Source: Hydrocarboniphaga sp.
GTDB lineage: Bacteria > Pseudomonadota > Gammaproteobacteria > Nevskiales > Nevskiaceae
Reading direction: 5' to 3'
NCBI RefSeq assembly: GCF_028291725.1
Contig: NZ_JAQGNT010000039.1
Span: forward strand, 56,665-120,664
DNA length: 64,000 nt
The notes under the pieces are model-generated. The model was given only the letters and a program-made list of their open reading frames with translations. It ran no database searches and was not told the DNA's origin. Positions 1-10,706 of this stretch are shown here, piece by piece (within the stretch, counting starts at the first letter, position 1; each line of letters begins with the position of its first letter). The translations under genes were made by a program, and so were the position numbers.

Positions 1-1086
1 CTGCTGGATCGTCACGCCTTCCTTGGCCTCGATCGCCTGGTGCAGGCCGTCACTCCAGCGGCGGCCGGCCATCATGCGGCCGGTGAACTCGTCGATGATG
101 ATGATCTGGCCGCCGCGGACGATGTACTCGACGTCGCGGCGATACAGGTTGTGCGCGCGCAGCAGCGCGTTCAGATGATGCATCAGGATGATGTTGGCGG
201 CGTCGTACAGGCTGTCGTCTTCGCCGAGCAGGCCGGCGGCACGCATCGCGTTCTCGACGCTTTCGTGGCCATCTTCGGACAGATGCACCTGCTTGGATTT
301 TTCGTCCGCCCAGAAATCGCCCGCGCCTTCTTCTTCCTGCTGCCGCCGCAGCTTCGGGATGAAGGCGTTGATCTTGCGATACAGATCGGGGTCGTCGTCG
401 GTGGGCCCGGAAATGATCAGCGGCGTGCGCGCCTCATCGATCAGGATCGAGTCGACTTCGTCGATGATCGCGTAGTGCTGGCCGCGCTGAACCTTGTCGC
501 CGCGCGAGAACGCCATGTTGTCGCGCAGGTAGTCGAAGCCGAGTTCGTTGTTGGTGGCGTAGGTGATGTCGGCGGCGTAGGACGCGCGCTTTTCCGCATT
601 GCTCTGGCCCGGCACGACGACGCCGACGCTCATGCCAAGGAAGCGGAAGATGCGGCCCATCCACTCGGAGTCACGGCGCGCCAGGTAGTCGTTGACGGTG
701 ACGACGTGCACGCCCTTGCCGGTCAAGGCATTCAGATAGGCCGGCAAGGTTGCCATCAGGGTTTTGCCTTCACCGGTGCGCATTTCGGCGATCTTGCCGT
801 CGTTGAGCACCGCGCCGCCGATCAGCTGCACGTCGAAATGGCGCATGCCCATCACGCGCTTGCCGGCCTCGCGCACGGTGGCGAAAGCCTCGGCCCGGAT
901 TGCGCCCAGCGACTCGCCCTTGGCAAGGCGCTCACGCAGGCGATCGGTCTGCGCCGCCAGATCCTCGTCGCTGAGCGCGGCGATCTTCGCCTCCAGCGCA
1001 GCCACCGACTTCACCACCGACTGCAAGCCGCTGATGATGCGTTGATTCCGGCTCCCGAAAACGCGAGCAAGCCAGGTATTCAGCAT
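1..1086 (-). CDS. secA: Protein translocase subunit SecA (N-terminal 362 residues; gene runs off the window)
   Basis: SecA is the ATPase motor that drives unfolded preproteins through the SecYEG channel. The frame opens at an ATG at 1086 and stays open to base 1, so only the first 362 codons are present; the usual length is about 900. Visible features are the nucleotide-binding domain 1 Walker A motif GEGKT at residues 105-109, the VNDYLARRD segment near 131-139, and a DEVD Walker B at 209-212 followed by [15 protein letters not shown]. The start of the preprotein cross-linking domain follows. The gene lies downstream of an M23 peptidase, DUF721 gene and lpxC, an arrangement known from pseudomonads and relatives. 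Identity is secure; completeness at the C-terminus cannot be judged. Confidence 0.97.
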   Translation of the reverse strand, partial: MLNTWLARVFGSRNQRIISGLQSVVKSVAALEAKIAALSDEDLAAQTDRLRERLAKGESLGAIRAEAFATVREAGKRVMGMRHFDVQLIGGAVLNDGKIAEMRTGEGKTLMATLPAYLNALTGKGVHVVTVNDYLARRDSEWMGRIFRFLGMSVGVVVPGQSNAEKRASYAADITYATNNELGFDYLRDNMAFSRGDKVQRGQHYAIIDEVDSILIDEARTPLIISGPTDDDPDLYRKINAFIPKLRRQQEEEGAGDFWADEKSKQVHLSEDGHESVENAMRAAGLLGEDDSLYDAANIILMHHLNALLRAHNLYRRDVEYIVRGGQIIIIDEFTGRMMAGRRWSDGLHQAIEAKEGVTIQQ

Positions 1087-1254
1087 AGGGTTTCTAAGGT
1101 CCGTGTGGCCGCGGCTAGCGCAGCGAGAATGCTTGAGCCGGACCCCGATCGACGAGGGCCCGGACGCTCCAGCCGCTTATTATGCACTGGCTATGGGGAC
1201 GCTCGCGCCGTCGTTCAAGGGTGGCGGAGCTGCCCGGCTTGCTTCTGGTTCCGC

Positions 1255-1290
1255 GTAGCCCGGGTGCAACCCGGGTTTCACCCGGGCTAC
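1255..1290. repeat. Palindromic repeat, family E copy 1
   Basis: The arms GTAGCCCGGGT and ACCCGGGCTAC are perfect inverted repeats around a loop that contains a further CCCGGG unit. The element lies in the 220-base gap between the M23 peptidase gene and secA, both on the minus strand. A related core (CCGGGTTTCACCCGGG) recurs at 49547-49563. It could act as a terminator or transcript-stabilising hairpin, but there is no T-tract. I saw nothing else in 1087-1254, which must hold the secA leader. Confidence 0.75.
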
Positions 1291-1306
1291 GCTCGCAGGG
1301 CTCGGA

Positions 1307-2245
1307 TCAGCGCGCCGCTTCGATATAACGTTCCGGATTGACGACGCGGCCGTTGAGCAGCACTTCAAAGTGCACGTGCGGACCGGTAGAACGGCCGGTG
1401 TTGCCGATGCGGGCGATGGTCTGCCCCTTGATCACGCGGTCGCCAAGCTTCACCGCCAAGCTCGAATTATGGCCGTAGCGCGTGACATAACCATTGCCGT
1501 GATTGATCTCGACCAGCTTGCCATAGCCTTCGTGCTCGCGGTCGCCGGCATCGGTGACGATACCGGCCGCCACCGCCATGACTTCGGAGCCGACCGGGCC
1601 GGCGAAGTCCATGCCTTCGTGCATCGCCATGCGGCCGTTGAACGGGTCGCTGCGATAGCCGAACAGCGACGATATATAGCCGTTCTCGATCGGCCAGCCC
1701 GAGGGCCGCACCTGTTTCTGCAGACGGCCGGCCAGCAGCAGGTCCTCGAGCACACGCATCTGGCGCTCGCGATCCGACAGCTTGCGTTCGAACGCATCCA
1801 GCGACATCAGCACCGGGTCGCCGGCGAGGTTTTCACTTGCTGCGACCGGCACATCCGGGCCACCGACCGGCGGCGGCGCGCTAAAGTCGAATTCACCGGC
1901 TTCCAGGCCGGCGATTTCAGTGAGCCGCTGGCCGGCGGCGTCGAGCCGCATGATGTGGGATTGCAACTGCGCGATGCGGCGCGAGAACGCCTGGGTATTT
2001 TCTTCGGCGGACTCACGGGTCTTGGCCAGCTCGGCACGCTGCGCCTGCACTTCCTTGGACCAGGCACCGATCAGCTTCTCGGGCATCACCGAGGCTTCGC
2101 CGCGGCTGACGTAGCCAATCAGGAAAGACACCGAGCACACGCCTAACACGCCCATGGCGAGCGGCAGCCATGCGAGGATGTTCCCCGGTGCGAGCTTTAC
2201 GCGCCAGGTCCGGCCTCGCGTATGGCTGACGACGATAATATCCAT
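1307..2245 (-). CDS. M23 family metallopeptidase (murein endopeptidase-like)
   Basis: The protein has 312 residues. A single membrane segment lies near residues 24-45 (LAWLPLAMGVLGVCSVSFLIG), then a coiled-coil stretch at about 60-110 and a linker. The C-terminal LytM/M23 domain runs from about residue 185. The zinc-site motifs are present: H-E-G-M-D in the first motif and HVHFE near residue 293. Such proteins cleave peptide cross-links in peptidoglycan, or act as EnvC/NlpD-like activators when residues are lost; here the ligands look intact, so it is probably an active, inner-membrane-anchored periplasmic endopeptidase. The gene is divergent from the DUF721 gene, with only about 17 bases between the start codons. 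The substrate is inferred from family only. Confidence 0.9.
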   Translation of the reverse strand: MDIIVVSHTRGRTWRVKLAPGNILAWLPLAMGVLGVCSVSFLIGYVSRGEASVMPEKLIGAWSKEVQAQRAELAKTRESAEENTQAFSRRIAQLQSHIMRLDAAGQRLTEIAGLEAGEFDFSAPPPVGGPDVPVAASENLAGDPVLMSLDAFERKLSDRERQMRVLEDLLLAGRLQKQVRPSGWPIENGYISSLFGYRSDPFNGRMAMHEGMDFAGPVGSEVMAVAAGIVTDAGDREHEGYGKLVEINHGNGYVTRYGHNSSLAVKLGDRVIKGQTIARIGNTGRSTGPHVHFEVLLNGRVVNPERYIEAAR

Positions 2246-2262
2246 TAAACGCTTTGATCCTT

Positions 2263-2574
2263 ATGCAAAACGATGTCCCGCCCCTACTCAATCAACTGCG
2301 AACGCAAGCGACCCCTCTGCGTGATCTGATCAATCACGCCGAGCGGATCTCCGCTCTCGACCAGGCATTGCGGCAATGGAGCTCCGAGCCCTGGTTTCAG
2401 GCCATCCGGCTCGCCAATATCCGCGGCGACACCGTTGTCCTGTTCGCCACTAATGCGGCGGCTCTGGTTCCCTTGCGTTATCGCCAGCAGGCTTTATTGA
2501 ATTATCTGCGTGAACACCTTCGGATTCCATGTGCACGTCTGGAAACGAAAGTCAAGCCAGCCGTTCACAAATGA
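2263..2574 (+). CDS. DUF721 / DciA-like protein
   Basis: This is a small protein of 103 residues, or 106 if the in-frame TTG at 2254 is used. The C-terminal half matches the DUF721 pattern: hydrophobic strand residues around DTVVLFATNAAALVPLRYRQQ and a closing V-x-P. DUF721 includes DciA, the replicative helicase operator/loader used where DnaC is absent. Its place between lpxC and the M23 peptidase/secA pair, on the opposite strand, is conserved in pseudomonads and their relatives. It is short for DciA and lacks an extended tail. I see no clear Shine-Dalgarno at either start, so the start is uncertain. The function in helicase loading is inferred from family and context. Confidence 0.75.
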   Translation: MQNDVPPLLNQLRTQATPLRDLINHAERISALDQALRQWSSEPWFQAIRLANIRGDTVVLFATNAAALVPLRYRQQALLNYLREHLRIPCARLETKVKPAVHK

Positions 2575-2707
2575 TTCACGGCGGGTTAAGGGAATATACG
2601 TTTTGCCTTAGACACTAGGCAATAGGCTCAGGCCCGCAAAGACCCTGATATTGACCAGCGGTAGCTATTCCCGGAGTCGGGAGCCGATTCGTGTCAAACC
2701 ACTAAAC

Positions 2708-2729
2708 AATGCTGCAAAGGTGCAGCATT
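2708..2729 (-). terminator. Hairpin after lpxC
   Basis: A perfect 9-base stem (AATGCTGCA / TGCAGCATT) with a four-base loop begins five bases beyond the lpxC stop codon. The following T-tract on the minus strand is weak (GTTT). It is probably the lpxC terminator, placed between the convergent lpxC and DUF721 genes. Confidence 0.5.
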
Positions 2730-2734
2730 CGGCA

Positions 2735-3652
2735 CTATGCGTGGGCCAGTGCGCCCCGCACATACGCGATCGGCGGCGCGGCGCGATCGCTGTCGAAGCT
2801 GACGTATTCCCAGGCGGCTGCGTCCGCCAGTACCGCACGCAACAGCTTGTTGTTGAGCGCGTGGCCGGACTTGTAGGCAGTGTAGGCGCCGATCAGGCTG
2901 TGGCCGCACAAATACAGATCGCCCACCGCGTCGAGAATCTTGTGGCGGACGAATTCGTCCTCGAAACGCAGGCCTTCCTGGTTCATCACGCGGTACTCGT
3001 CGAGCGCGACGACGTTGTCGAGACTCGCACCCAGGCCCAGGTTGTGAGCGCGCAGCTGGTCGAGTTCGCGCATGAAGCCGAAGGTGCGGGCACGCGACAC
3101 TTCGCGCACATACGAGGTGCTGGAGAAATCGACGACGGCGCTCTGGCGCGCGGTCTTGAACACCGGATGCTTGAACTCGATCGAGAAGCTCAGGCGGAAG
3201 CCGTCGAACGGCTCGAAGCGTGCGAACTTGTCGTCTTCCTGCACCTGCACCGGCTGTTTGATGCGGATGAAACGCTTGGCCGCGTCCTGCTCGTGAATGC
3301 CGGCCGACTGGATCAGGTAGACGAACGGGCTGGAGCTGCCGTCCATGATCGGCACCTCCGGCGAAGACAACTCGATCACGCAGTTGTCGATGCCCATACC
3401 CGCCAGTGCCGACATCAGGTGCTCGACCGTGGCGACGCGCACCTCGCCCATGACCAGGGTGCTCGACAGCGTGGTTTCGCGGATCAGGTCGGCGCGGGCC
3501 GGGACTTCTACCGGTGGCGACAGATCGATGCGGCGGAACAGGATGCCGGTGTCCGGCCCTGCCGGCAGCATCGACATATAGACTTTCTGCCCGGAATGCA
3601 GGCCGATGCCGGTGGCTCGGACCGCCTTCTGCAGGGTGCGTTGCTTGACCAT
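2735..3652 (-). CDS. lpxC: UDP-3-O-acyl-N-acetylglucosamine deacetylase LpxC
   Basis: LpxC is the committed, zinc-dependent step of lipid A synthesis in the cytoplasm: it deacetylates UDP-3-O-acyl-GlcNAc. I start at the ATG at 3652 ([11 protein letters not shown]), which gives 305 residues, the normal family length; an upstream frame to 3706 adds only non-conserved residues. Zinc ligands fit H78 (VEHLMSAL), H237 and D241 (HKILDAVGD), and the later histidine in SGHALNN fits the catalytic position. It closes the dcw cluster after ftsZ, as in many gammaproteobacteria, but a 194-base gap containing a palindromic repeat separates it from ftsZ. Confidence 0.97.
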   Translation of the reverse strand: MVKQRTLQKAVRATGIGLHSGQKVYMSMLPAGPDTGILFRRIDLSPPVEVPARADLIRETTLSSTLVMGEVRVATVEHLMSALAGMGIDNCVIELSSPEVPIMDGSSSPFVYLIQSAGIHEQDAAKRFIRIKQPVQVQEDDKFARFEPFDGFRLSFSIEFKHPVFKTARQSAVVDFSSTSYVREVSRARTFGFMRELDQLRAHNLGLGASLDNVVALDEYRVMNQEGLRFEDEFVRHKILDAVGDLYLCGHSLIGAYTAYKSGHALNNKLLRAVLADAAAWEYVSFDSDRAAPPIAYVRGALAHA

Positions 3653-3749
3653 TCTTTTCATGCTTCCCAACCAGGCGGAAGGCACACGAGATGGAGCTAC
3701 GGGCACGACCGATAAGGGTTTTTGTAGCCGGACAGCCTAACATAGGCCC

Positions 3750-3827
3750 GTAGGTTGGGGTGAGCGCAGCGAACCCCAACATTTGCGACGGTGGTCGTTG
3801 GGGTTCGCTGCGCTCACCCCAACCTAC
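3750..3827. repeat. Palindromic repeat pair, family A copy 1
   Basis: Two inverted units face each other. The left unit begins GTAGGTTGGGGTGAGC and the right unit is its reverse complement, ending in CCCCAACCTAC, with a short variable spacer between them. Each unit is itself a hairpin (TTGGGGT / ACCCCAA). It lies between ftsZ and lpxC, which run in the same direction. Other copies are at 22347-22426, 49595-49671 and 56330-56406. It is REP/BIME-like; no RAYT transposase gene is in the window. Confidence 0.9.
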
Positions 3828-3846
3828 CCCCAACCGACGATGCGGC

Positions 3847-5061
3847 CTAATCCGCCTGCTGACGCAGGAAGGTCGGGATGTCGAGCAGATCTTCGTTGAG
3901 CTCGAGCGCGTGCATATACGACGGCATTGGCTTGGCCGCCGCGGCCGCGCCGCCGGACGAAACCGAGGGCTCGGCGCGAGTGCGCTGCGGTACGCCAGTC
4001 AGGGTCGGCACCATGCTCTCAGGCCGCACGAAAGGCGAGACTTTCGGCGATGCGTGCATAACCGGCTGCACATGGGCTGCCGGACGCATCGCCAAACCGG
4101 TCGCGACCACCGTCACGCGCAGCTCGTCGCCCATGGACGCGTCGATCGACACGCCGAACTTCATGTCGGCGTCGTCGCTGCCGATCTTGCTGACGCGCTC
4201 GTTGACCAGCTGCAGTTCCTTGCGGGTCAGCGAGCCGCCATGGGTCAGCGTCACCAGGATGCCGCGCGCGCCGTTGAGCTCGATGTCATCGAGCAGCGGG
4301 CAGGCCAGCGCGGCCTCGACGGCACGTTCGGCGCGGCCTTCGCCGCTGGCCGAACCCAGGCCCATCATCGCCATGCCGCGATTGCTCATCACGGTCTGCA
4401 CGTCGGCGAAGTCGACGTTGATTTCGCCCGGGTTGGTGATCAGGCCGCTGATGCCCTGGACCGCGTTCATCAGCACTTCGTCGGCCTTCTTGTGGCACTC
4501 GGTGACGGTCATGTCTTCCGGCATCACCAGCTGCAGCTTCTCGTTCGGAATCACGATCAGCGAGTCGACGTGCTTCTGCAGCTCCTCGATGCCGCGGCGC
4601 GCCACTTCCATGCGCTTGCCGGACTCGAAGCTGTAGGGTTTGGTCACGACCGCGACGGTCAGAATGCCCATCTCCTTGGCGATCTCGGCGATCACCGGCG
4701 CCGCGCCGGTGCCGGTGCCGCCGCCCATGCCGGCGCACAGGAACAGCAGGTCCGTACCCTCCAGCAGTTCGCGGATGATGTCCTTGCTCTCGAGCGCCGC
4801 GGCGCGGCCTTTCTCGGGGTTGGAGCCGGCGCCCAGGCCGCGGGTCAGGCTGGCGCCGAGCTGGACGATGTTCGTCGTCCGGCATTTCTCGAGATGCTTG
4901 CGGTCGGTGTTCGCGGCGAACAGCTCGATGCCGTCGATCTTCGCGTCGACCATCTCGTTAACCGAGTTGCAGCCGCCGCCGCCGACGCCAATGACGCGAA
5001 TCACCGCATCCATCGGCTGGCCGTCAACGATCTCGTACAGCTCGTTCATTCTTCCTGCCAT
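3847..5061 (-). CDS. ftsZ: Cell division protein FtsZ
   Basis: FtsZ is the tubulin-like GTPase that polymerises into the Z ring. The protein has 404 residues. The glycine-rich loop GVGGGGCN lies at 25-32 and the tubulin signature GGGTGTGA at 113-120. The T7-loop sequence follows near NVDFADVQ, and the C-terminal conserved peptide LDIPTFLRQQAD binds FtsA and ZipA. The start is supported by GGAGG six bases before the ATG. It is the last division gene of the minus-strand dcw cluster. Unlike its neighbours it has a 200-base A+T-rich leader rather than an overlap, which suggests its own promoter. Confidence 0.98.
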   Translation of the reverse strand: MAGRMNELYEIVDGQPMDAVIRVIGVGGGGCNSVNEMVDAKIDGIELFAANTDRKHLEKCRTTNIVQLGASLTRGLGAGSNPEKGRAAALESKDIIRELLEGTDLLFLCAGMGGGTGTGAAPVIAEIAKEMGILTVAVVTKPYSFESGKRMEVARRGIEELQKHVDSLIVIPNEKLQLVMPEDMTVTECHKKADEVLMNAVQGISGLITNPGEINVDFADVQTVMSNRGMAMMGLGSASGEGRAERAVEAALACPLLDDIELNGARGILVTLTHGGSLTRKELQLVNERVSKIGSDDADMKFGVSIDASMGDELRVTVVATGLAMRPAAHVQPVMHASPKVSPFVRPESMVPTLTGVPQRTRAEPSVSSGGAAAAAKPMPSYMHALELNEDLLDIPTFLRQQAD

Positions 5062-5261
5062 GGTGAACCTCCATCGCTCTGCAACAAATCCCTAAAAAAG
5101 ACCTACGCAGGCTGTGATGATTTCTCGGCTTTTATGCAGAGTTTGATGTTATTTAGTCTGCACACATGAACAACTAAATGCAACACTTAATAACACTTCA
5201 CGCTGCTTCACCGGAACCGCCCCAACCCTCCTGAATTACTTGGGAAATTTTCCGTGCATGC
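5062..5261 (-). promoter_or_regulatory. ftsA-ftsZ intergenic leader, probable ftsZ promoter region
   Basis: This 200-base stretch is clearly more A+T-rich than the surrounding genes and holds several TTG/TAAAT-type hexamers on the minus strand, for example around 5140-5180. It ends in GGAGG before the ftsZ ATG. It is the only long gap inside the dcw chain from mraZ to ftsZ. I cannot fix a single -35/-10 pair, and no ORF is credible here. Confidence 0.4.
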
Positions 5262-6491
5262 TTAAAAATTTCCTTTAAACCACTGACTTACGCGCTCGAT
5301 CCAGTAGCTTGCGCCGCCCTCGCTGCGGAGCTCGCGCGGGGTCTGGAACTGGCGCCCGTACAACAACAGTCCAACAGCGCTTGCGAAAGCCGGGTTACGC
5401 GTCACGTCGCGAACGCCGGTGACGTTATGCGGCAGGCCCAGGCGAACCGGCAGTTCGAACACTTCTTCGGCCAGTTCCTGCACGCCCGGCAGATAGCAGC
5501 CGCCGCCGGTGAGCACCACACCGCCGGCGATCTGGTCATACCAGTCCGAGCGGTGCAGCTCCTTGCGGATCAGCCGGAACAGCTCCTCGTAGCGCGGACG
5601 TATCACTTCCGACAGGGTCAGCCGCGACAGCCGGCGCGGCGGGTTGTCGCCGACCGATGGCACCTCGATCTCTTCGTCGAACGCGATCAGCTGCGGCAAG
5701 GCGCAGCCGAACTTCAGCTTGATGTCCTCGGCCGCCTGGGTCGGCGTACGGAAGGCCACGCTGATGTCGTTGGTGACCTGGTCGCCAGCGACCGGCAGCA
5801 CCGCGGTGTGTCGCACCGAGCCGCCCTTGAACACCGCGATGTCGCTGGTGCCGCCGCCGATGTCGATCATCGCGATGCCCAGTTCGCGCTCGTCCTGCTG
5901 CAGCACCGCGTAGGCGCTGGCGAGGTGATTCAGGCACAGCTTGTCGACATGCAGGCCGCAGCTCTCGACGCATTTCTGCAGGTTCTGCGCGGCCGACACC
6001 GAGCCGGTGACGATGTGCACACGCGCCTCCAGCCGCACGCCAAACATACCAACCGGCTCCTGGATGCCTTCCTGGCCGTCGACGACGAACTCCTGCGGCA
6101 CCACGTGCAGCACTTTCTGGTCGGCCGGGATCGCCATCGCGCGGCCGCCTTCGATCACGGTCTCGACGTCCTTCTCGGTGACTTCGCGATTGCGCACCGG
6201 CACCACGCCGACCGAGTTGTGGCTCTTGATGTGGCTGCCGGAAATGCCGACGTAGACCGACTGCGCGCGGCAGCCGGCCATCAGTTCGGCCTCTTCGACC
6301 GCGCGCCGGATCGACTGCGTGGTGGCGTCGATATTGACGACGACGCCGCGCTTCAGGCCGCGCGACGGATGGGTGCCGAGGCCGACGATCTCGATATGGC
6401 CTTCGGGCATCACCTCGCCGACCACGCAGACGATCTTCGACGTACCGATGTCGAGCCCGACCAGCAAATTGCGCGCTTCGCGCTTAACCAT
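5262..6491 (-). CDS. ftsA: Cell division protein FtsA
   Basis: FtsA is the actin-like membrane anchor of the Z ring. The protein has 409 residues. Near the N-terminus is the phosphate-1 motif GLDIGTSKI; the second nucleotide motif IDIGGGTSDI is at about 210; the adenosine motif LTGGGCYLPG is near 335. The last residues, YWIERVSQWFKGNF, form the amphipathic membrane-targeting helix expected of FtsA. The gene overlaps the end of ftsQ by eight bases, so translation is probably coupled. Family length and order are normal. Confidence 0.98.
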   Translation of the reverse strand: MVKREARNLLVGLDIGTSKIVCVVGEVMPEGHIEIVGLGTHPSRGLKRGVVVNIDATTQSIRRAVEEAELMAGCRAQSVYVGISGSHIKSHNSVGVVPVRNREVTEKDVETVIEGGRAMAIPADQKVLHVVPQEFVVDGQEGIQEPVGMFGVRLEARVHIVTGSVSAAQNLQKCVESCGLHVDKLCLNHLASAYAVLQQDERELGIAMIDIGGGTSDIAVFKGGSVRHTAVLPVAGDQVTNDISVAFRTPTQAAEDIKLKFGCALPQLIAFDEEIEVPSVGDNPPRRLSRLTLSEVIRPRYEELFRLIRKELHRSDWYDQIAGGVVLTGGGCYLPGVQELAEEVFELPVRLGLPHNVTGVRDVTRNPAFASAVGLLLYGRQFQTPRELRSEGGASYWIERVSQWFKGNF

Positions 6492-7347
6492 CCTTGCGTA
6501 CTCCTTGAGTTGCGGGTGCGGCTGCTTTCAGGTCTGCTTTTGCGCCCGCCTTGCCGTCAGTGGCATTCTGCTTGCCGCTCGCGGCGATGCGGCTGATCCA
6601 GCCGATCGCGAAACCGTTGGTGTAGCGCAGGTCGACATAAGCGACGTCGGCGAGCCGCTCGCCCAGCGACGCCGGCAGGGCGCCGAGCAGCACCGGCAAC
6701 TTGTCGGCCGCCGCGCCAGGGCCCAGCCTCAACTCGATGCCGCGGCACGTCTGTGCGGTCCATTCACCGCGCGCATCCAGTTGCAGACCGCTCAATGCCA
6801 ACGGGGTTTCAGCCAGCGCCTGCGATAGCCGGCGATAAGTCTCGATCACCAACTTCTCATTGCCAGCGGTGCCGGCCAGGCGCGGCAGCTTGGCGACGAC
6901 AGCATCGGGCAGATCGCCGGTAGCCGGCGTGAACGCGACCGAGCCGGTGTCCAGCAACGATGCCGCATTCCAGCGCGCATAGGCCTCGCGCTCCCAGACA
7001 CGAACGCGCACACCGGTCGGCCATACACGCTCGACGCGCGCGCGCGCAACCCAGGGCAGCGCGGCGACGTCGTTGCGGATCGCTTCCAGATCGACGCTGA
7101 AGAAACCCTGTGCCAGGTGCGCGGCCGTGACCTGGCGCACCGACTCCGGCGTGACGCGGTCGAAATGCCCTTCGATCTGCAAGCGGCTCAGCATCGGCTG
7201 TTGCCACTGCAGCGCCATGATCAGCAGGCCGATCGCGAGCACCGCCAGGCCGACACCGGGCATCCAGCGCGGCACGCGCACGGTAAATGACGGCGCTGCC
7301 GGCAAAGGCAGCGCGCGCAGGCTGCGGTCAAATGGGGTGGCCGGCAT
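6484..7347 (-). CDS. ftsQ: Cell division protein FtsQ
   Basis: FtsQ is a bitopic divisome scaffold that binds FtsB and FtsL. The protein has 287 residues: a short cytoplasmic tail, one membrane segment at about 31-48 (GLAVLAIGLLIMALQW), a POTRA domain from about 53 (LQIEGHFDRVTPESV), then the FtsQ beta domain. A low-complexity K/A-rich tail extends from about 260. The start lies inside the last 20 bases of ddl and the end overlaps ftsA by eight bases. The sequence is variable, as usual for FtsQ, but topology and position are diagnostic. Confidence 0.95.
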   Translation of the reverse strand: MPATPFDRSLRALPLPAAPSFTVRVPRWMPGVGLAVLAIGLLIMALQWQQPMLSRLQIEGHFDRVTPESVRQVTAAHLAQGFFSVDLEAIRNDVAALPWVARARVERVWPTGVRVRVWEREAYARWNAASLLDTGSVAFTPATGDLPDAVVAKLPRLAGTAGNEKLVIETYRRLSQALAETPLALSGLQLDARGEWTAQTCRGIELRLGPGAAADKLPVLLGALPASLGERLADVAYVDLRYTNGFAIGWISRIAASGKQNATDGKAGAKADLKAAAPATQGVRKDG

Positions 7348-8356
7348 CGTCTGCCTCCGAAGTAGAGGGTTTGGGGGTGGGTTTGGGGGTGGGTTCGAGA
7401 GTGGGTTTGAGCGTGGTTTCGAGAATCCGCCAGCACAGGTCCTCGAACGACAGGCCGATCGCGGCGGCCGCCATCGGCACCAGCGAATGCGAGGTCATGC
7501 CGGGAACCAGGTTGGCTTCGAGCAGCCAGGGACGATCGTCGCCGTCGAGCAGAAAATCGACCCGGCCCCAGCCGCCGGCACCGAGCGCCTCGAAAGCGCG
7601 CAGACACAGCGCCTGAACTTCGCTTTCCAGCGCCAGCGGCAGGCCGCTGGGGCAGTGATAGCGCGTGTCGTTCGACAGATATTTGGCGTCGTAGTCGTAG
7701 AACTCGCCGGGCGGCACAATGCGGATCGTCGGCAGCGCAGCGCCATCCAGAATCGCGCAGGTGAATTCCTGGCCGAGGCTGCCGCCGCCGATGAACTGCT
7801 CGGCCATCACCACGCGCTGCGTATCGCCGCGCGCCAGCTGATACGCGGGAACCAGCTGATCGGCGTGCTTGACCTTGGTGATGCCGACGCTCGATCCTTC
7901 TTCCGAAGGCTTGATGATCAGCGGCAGTCCGAGCGCATCCGCGGCGGCGAGCGAATCGGCTTCGCTGCGCAGCAGGCTCCAGGCCGGAGTCGGTAGATTC
8001 TCGGTCTGCCAGATGCGCTTGCTGCGCAGCTTGTCCATCGCCAGCGCAGACGCGAGCACGCCGCTGCCGGTCACCGGCAGATCCAGCAATTCCAGCACCG
8101 CCTGCACGCGGCCGTCTTCGCCGCCGGTGCCGTGCAGCAGGTTGAAGGCGCGATCGAAACCTTCGGCTTTCAGCTGGAACAGCCGTTCTCGCGTCAGATC
8201 GACGCCATGCGCATCGACACCGCGCGCGCGCAGCGCTGCCAGCACCGCTTCGCCGCTCCAGATCGAGACCTGGCGCTCGGCCGACCAACCGCCGAGCAGC
8301 ACGGCCACTTTCCCAAATGCGCGCGGATCGGTAACACGGCTCACGCAGCGGTTCAT
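7328..8356 (-). CDS. ddl: D-alanine--D-alanine ligase
   Basis: This ATP-grasp enzyme makes D-Ala-D-Ala for the MurF reaction. The protein has 342 residues. The N-terminal VAVLLGGWSAERQVSIWSG segment, the ATP-grasp lysine region LIIKPSEEGSSVGITK, and the metal and substrate segment EANLVPGMTSHSLVPMAA are all present. After the normal end at about residue 313 a proline/threonine tail of four-residue units (LKPT, LEPT, PKPT, PKPS) is added. It is encoded by 12-base tandem repeats next to the ftsQ start. The gene overlaps murB by four bases and ftsQ by 20. Confidence 0.96.
   Translation of the reverse strand: MNRCVSRVTDPRAFGKVAVLLGGWSAERQVSIWSGEAVLAALRARGVDAHGVDLTRERLFQLKAEGFDRAFNLLHGTGGEDGRVQAVLELLDLPVTGSGVLASALAMDKLRSKRIWQTENLPTPAWSLLRSEADSLAAADALGLPLIIKPSEEGSSVGITKVKHADQLVPAYQLARGDTQRVVMAEQFIGGGSLGQEFTCAILDGAALPTIRIVPPGEFYDYDAKYLSNDTRYHCPSGLPLALESEVQALCLRAFEALGAGGWGRVDFLLDGDDRPWLLEANLVPGMTSHSLVPMAAAAIGLSFEDLCWRILETTLKPTLEPTPKPTPKPSTSEADDAGHPI
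7367..7417. repeat. 12-base tandem repeat in the 3' end of ddl
   Basis: About four imperfect copies of a 12-base unit of the form GGTGGGTTTGGG lie in frame and encode the PT-rich tail of Ddl. Because the unit is a multiple of three, slippage would change tail length without a frameshift. Confidence 0.7.
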
Positions 8357-9251
8357 GCCGCAACTCCCACGATTCTGACCTCAGGCTGCAGATCGACACC
8401 GGCTTTTTCGCGAACGACATCGCGCACACGCTGAATCAGCGCCTCGACATCGGCGGCGATTGCACCGGCTTCGGTGACGATGAAATTGGCGTGCAGCGTG
8501 GAGATTTCGGCACCGCCGATGCGCTCGCCTTTCAGCCCGCAGCTTTCGATCAGGCGCGCGGCGTGATCGCCGGGCGGATTGCGGAACGTGCTGCCCGCCG
8601 TGGGCTTGCCGACCGGCTGCGTCGCCTTGCGCCGCGCCAGCCATTCGCGCGTGACGCGCTCGTGTTCGCCACTCGGGTCCGCGCCGACACGGAAGCGCGC
8701 ACCGAGGAAGCCGAGCACGCCGGAAGGCGTTTTGACATGGCGATATGCCGTTTGGAAATCGCCCGGCGACAACCATTCCGAGCGGCCGTCGCGATACACG
8801 GCTTCGACCGCAAGCACTTGAGGCCAGGTCTCGCCGCCCCAGGCACCGGCGTTCATCGCCAGCGCACCGCCGACGGTGCCGGGAATGCCGGCCATGAAGC
8901 CCAGCCCGGCGCGACGCCGGGCCTGCGCGTACTTGGCGAGCCGCGCGCAGTGCACGCCGGCTTCCGCATAGATCTCGTGATCGCCGGCCGAGGCCAGGCC
9001 ATCGAGCGCGCCGTGCAGGCAGATCACGGTGCCGCGCACGCCGCCATCACGCACTAGCAGGTTGCTGCCCAGGCCCAGCCAGGTGATCGGTTCGCGCGCC
9101 GGCAGGCTCGCGATGAAAGCCAGCAGATCCTCACGGTCCGCCGGCTCGAAATAGCGATCCGCCGGGCCGCCGACACGCCAGCTGGTGTGTGCCGCCAGCG
9201 GCTCTTTGCTGAGCAGGCGGCCGCGCACACCGTTGCGCTTGATCGTGGCGC

Positions 9252-9255
<4 letters not shown>
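8353..9255 (-). CDS. murB: UDP-N-acetylenolpyruvoylglucosamine reductase MurB
   Basis: MurB is an FAD enzyme that reduces UDP-GlcNAc-enolpyruvate to UDP-MurNAc. The protein has 300 residues. FAD-binding segments [11 protein letters not shown] (about 23) and [12 protein letters not shown] (about 61), and [20 protein letters not shown] (about 124), are clear. The serine-bearing segment [17 protein letters not shown] is of the short, type II MurB form rather than the E. coli type I form. Four-base overlaps link it to murC and ddl. Confidence 0.97.

Positions 9256-10699
<1,444 letters not shown>

Positions 10700-10706
<7 letters not shown>

Noticed and set aside
40..1341. Long plus-strand frames opposite secA, ftsZ, ftsA, mraY, murE, ftsI and others
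   Set aside because: They mirror genes with strong family matches on the other strand, are rich in H/R/A/D/Q low-complexity sequence, and show no domain of their own.
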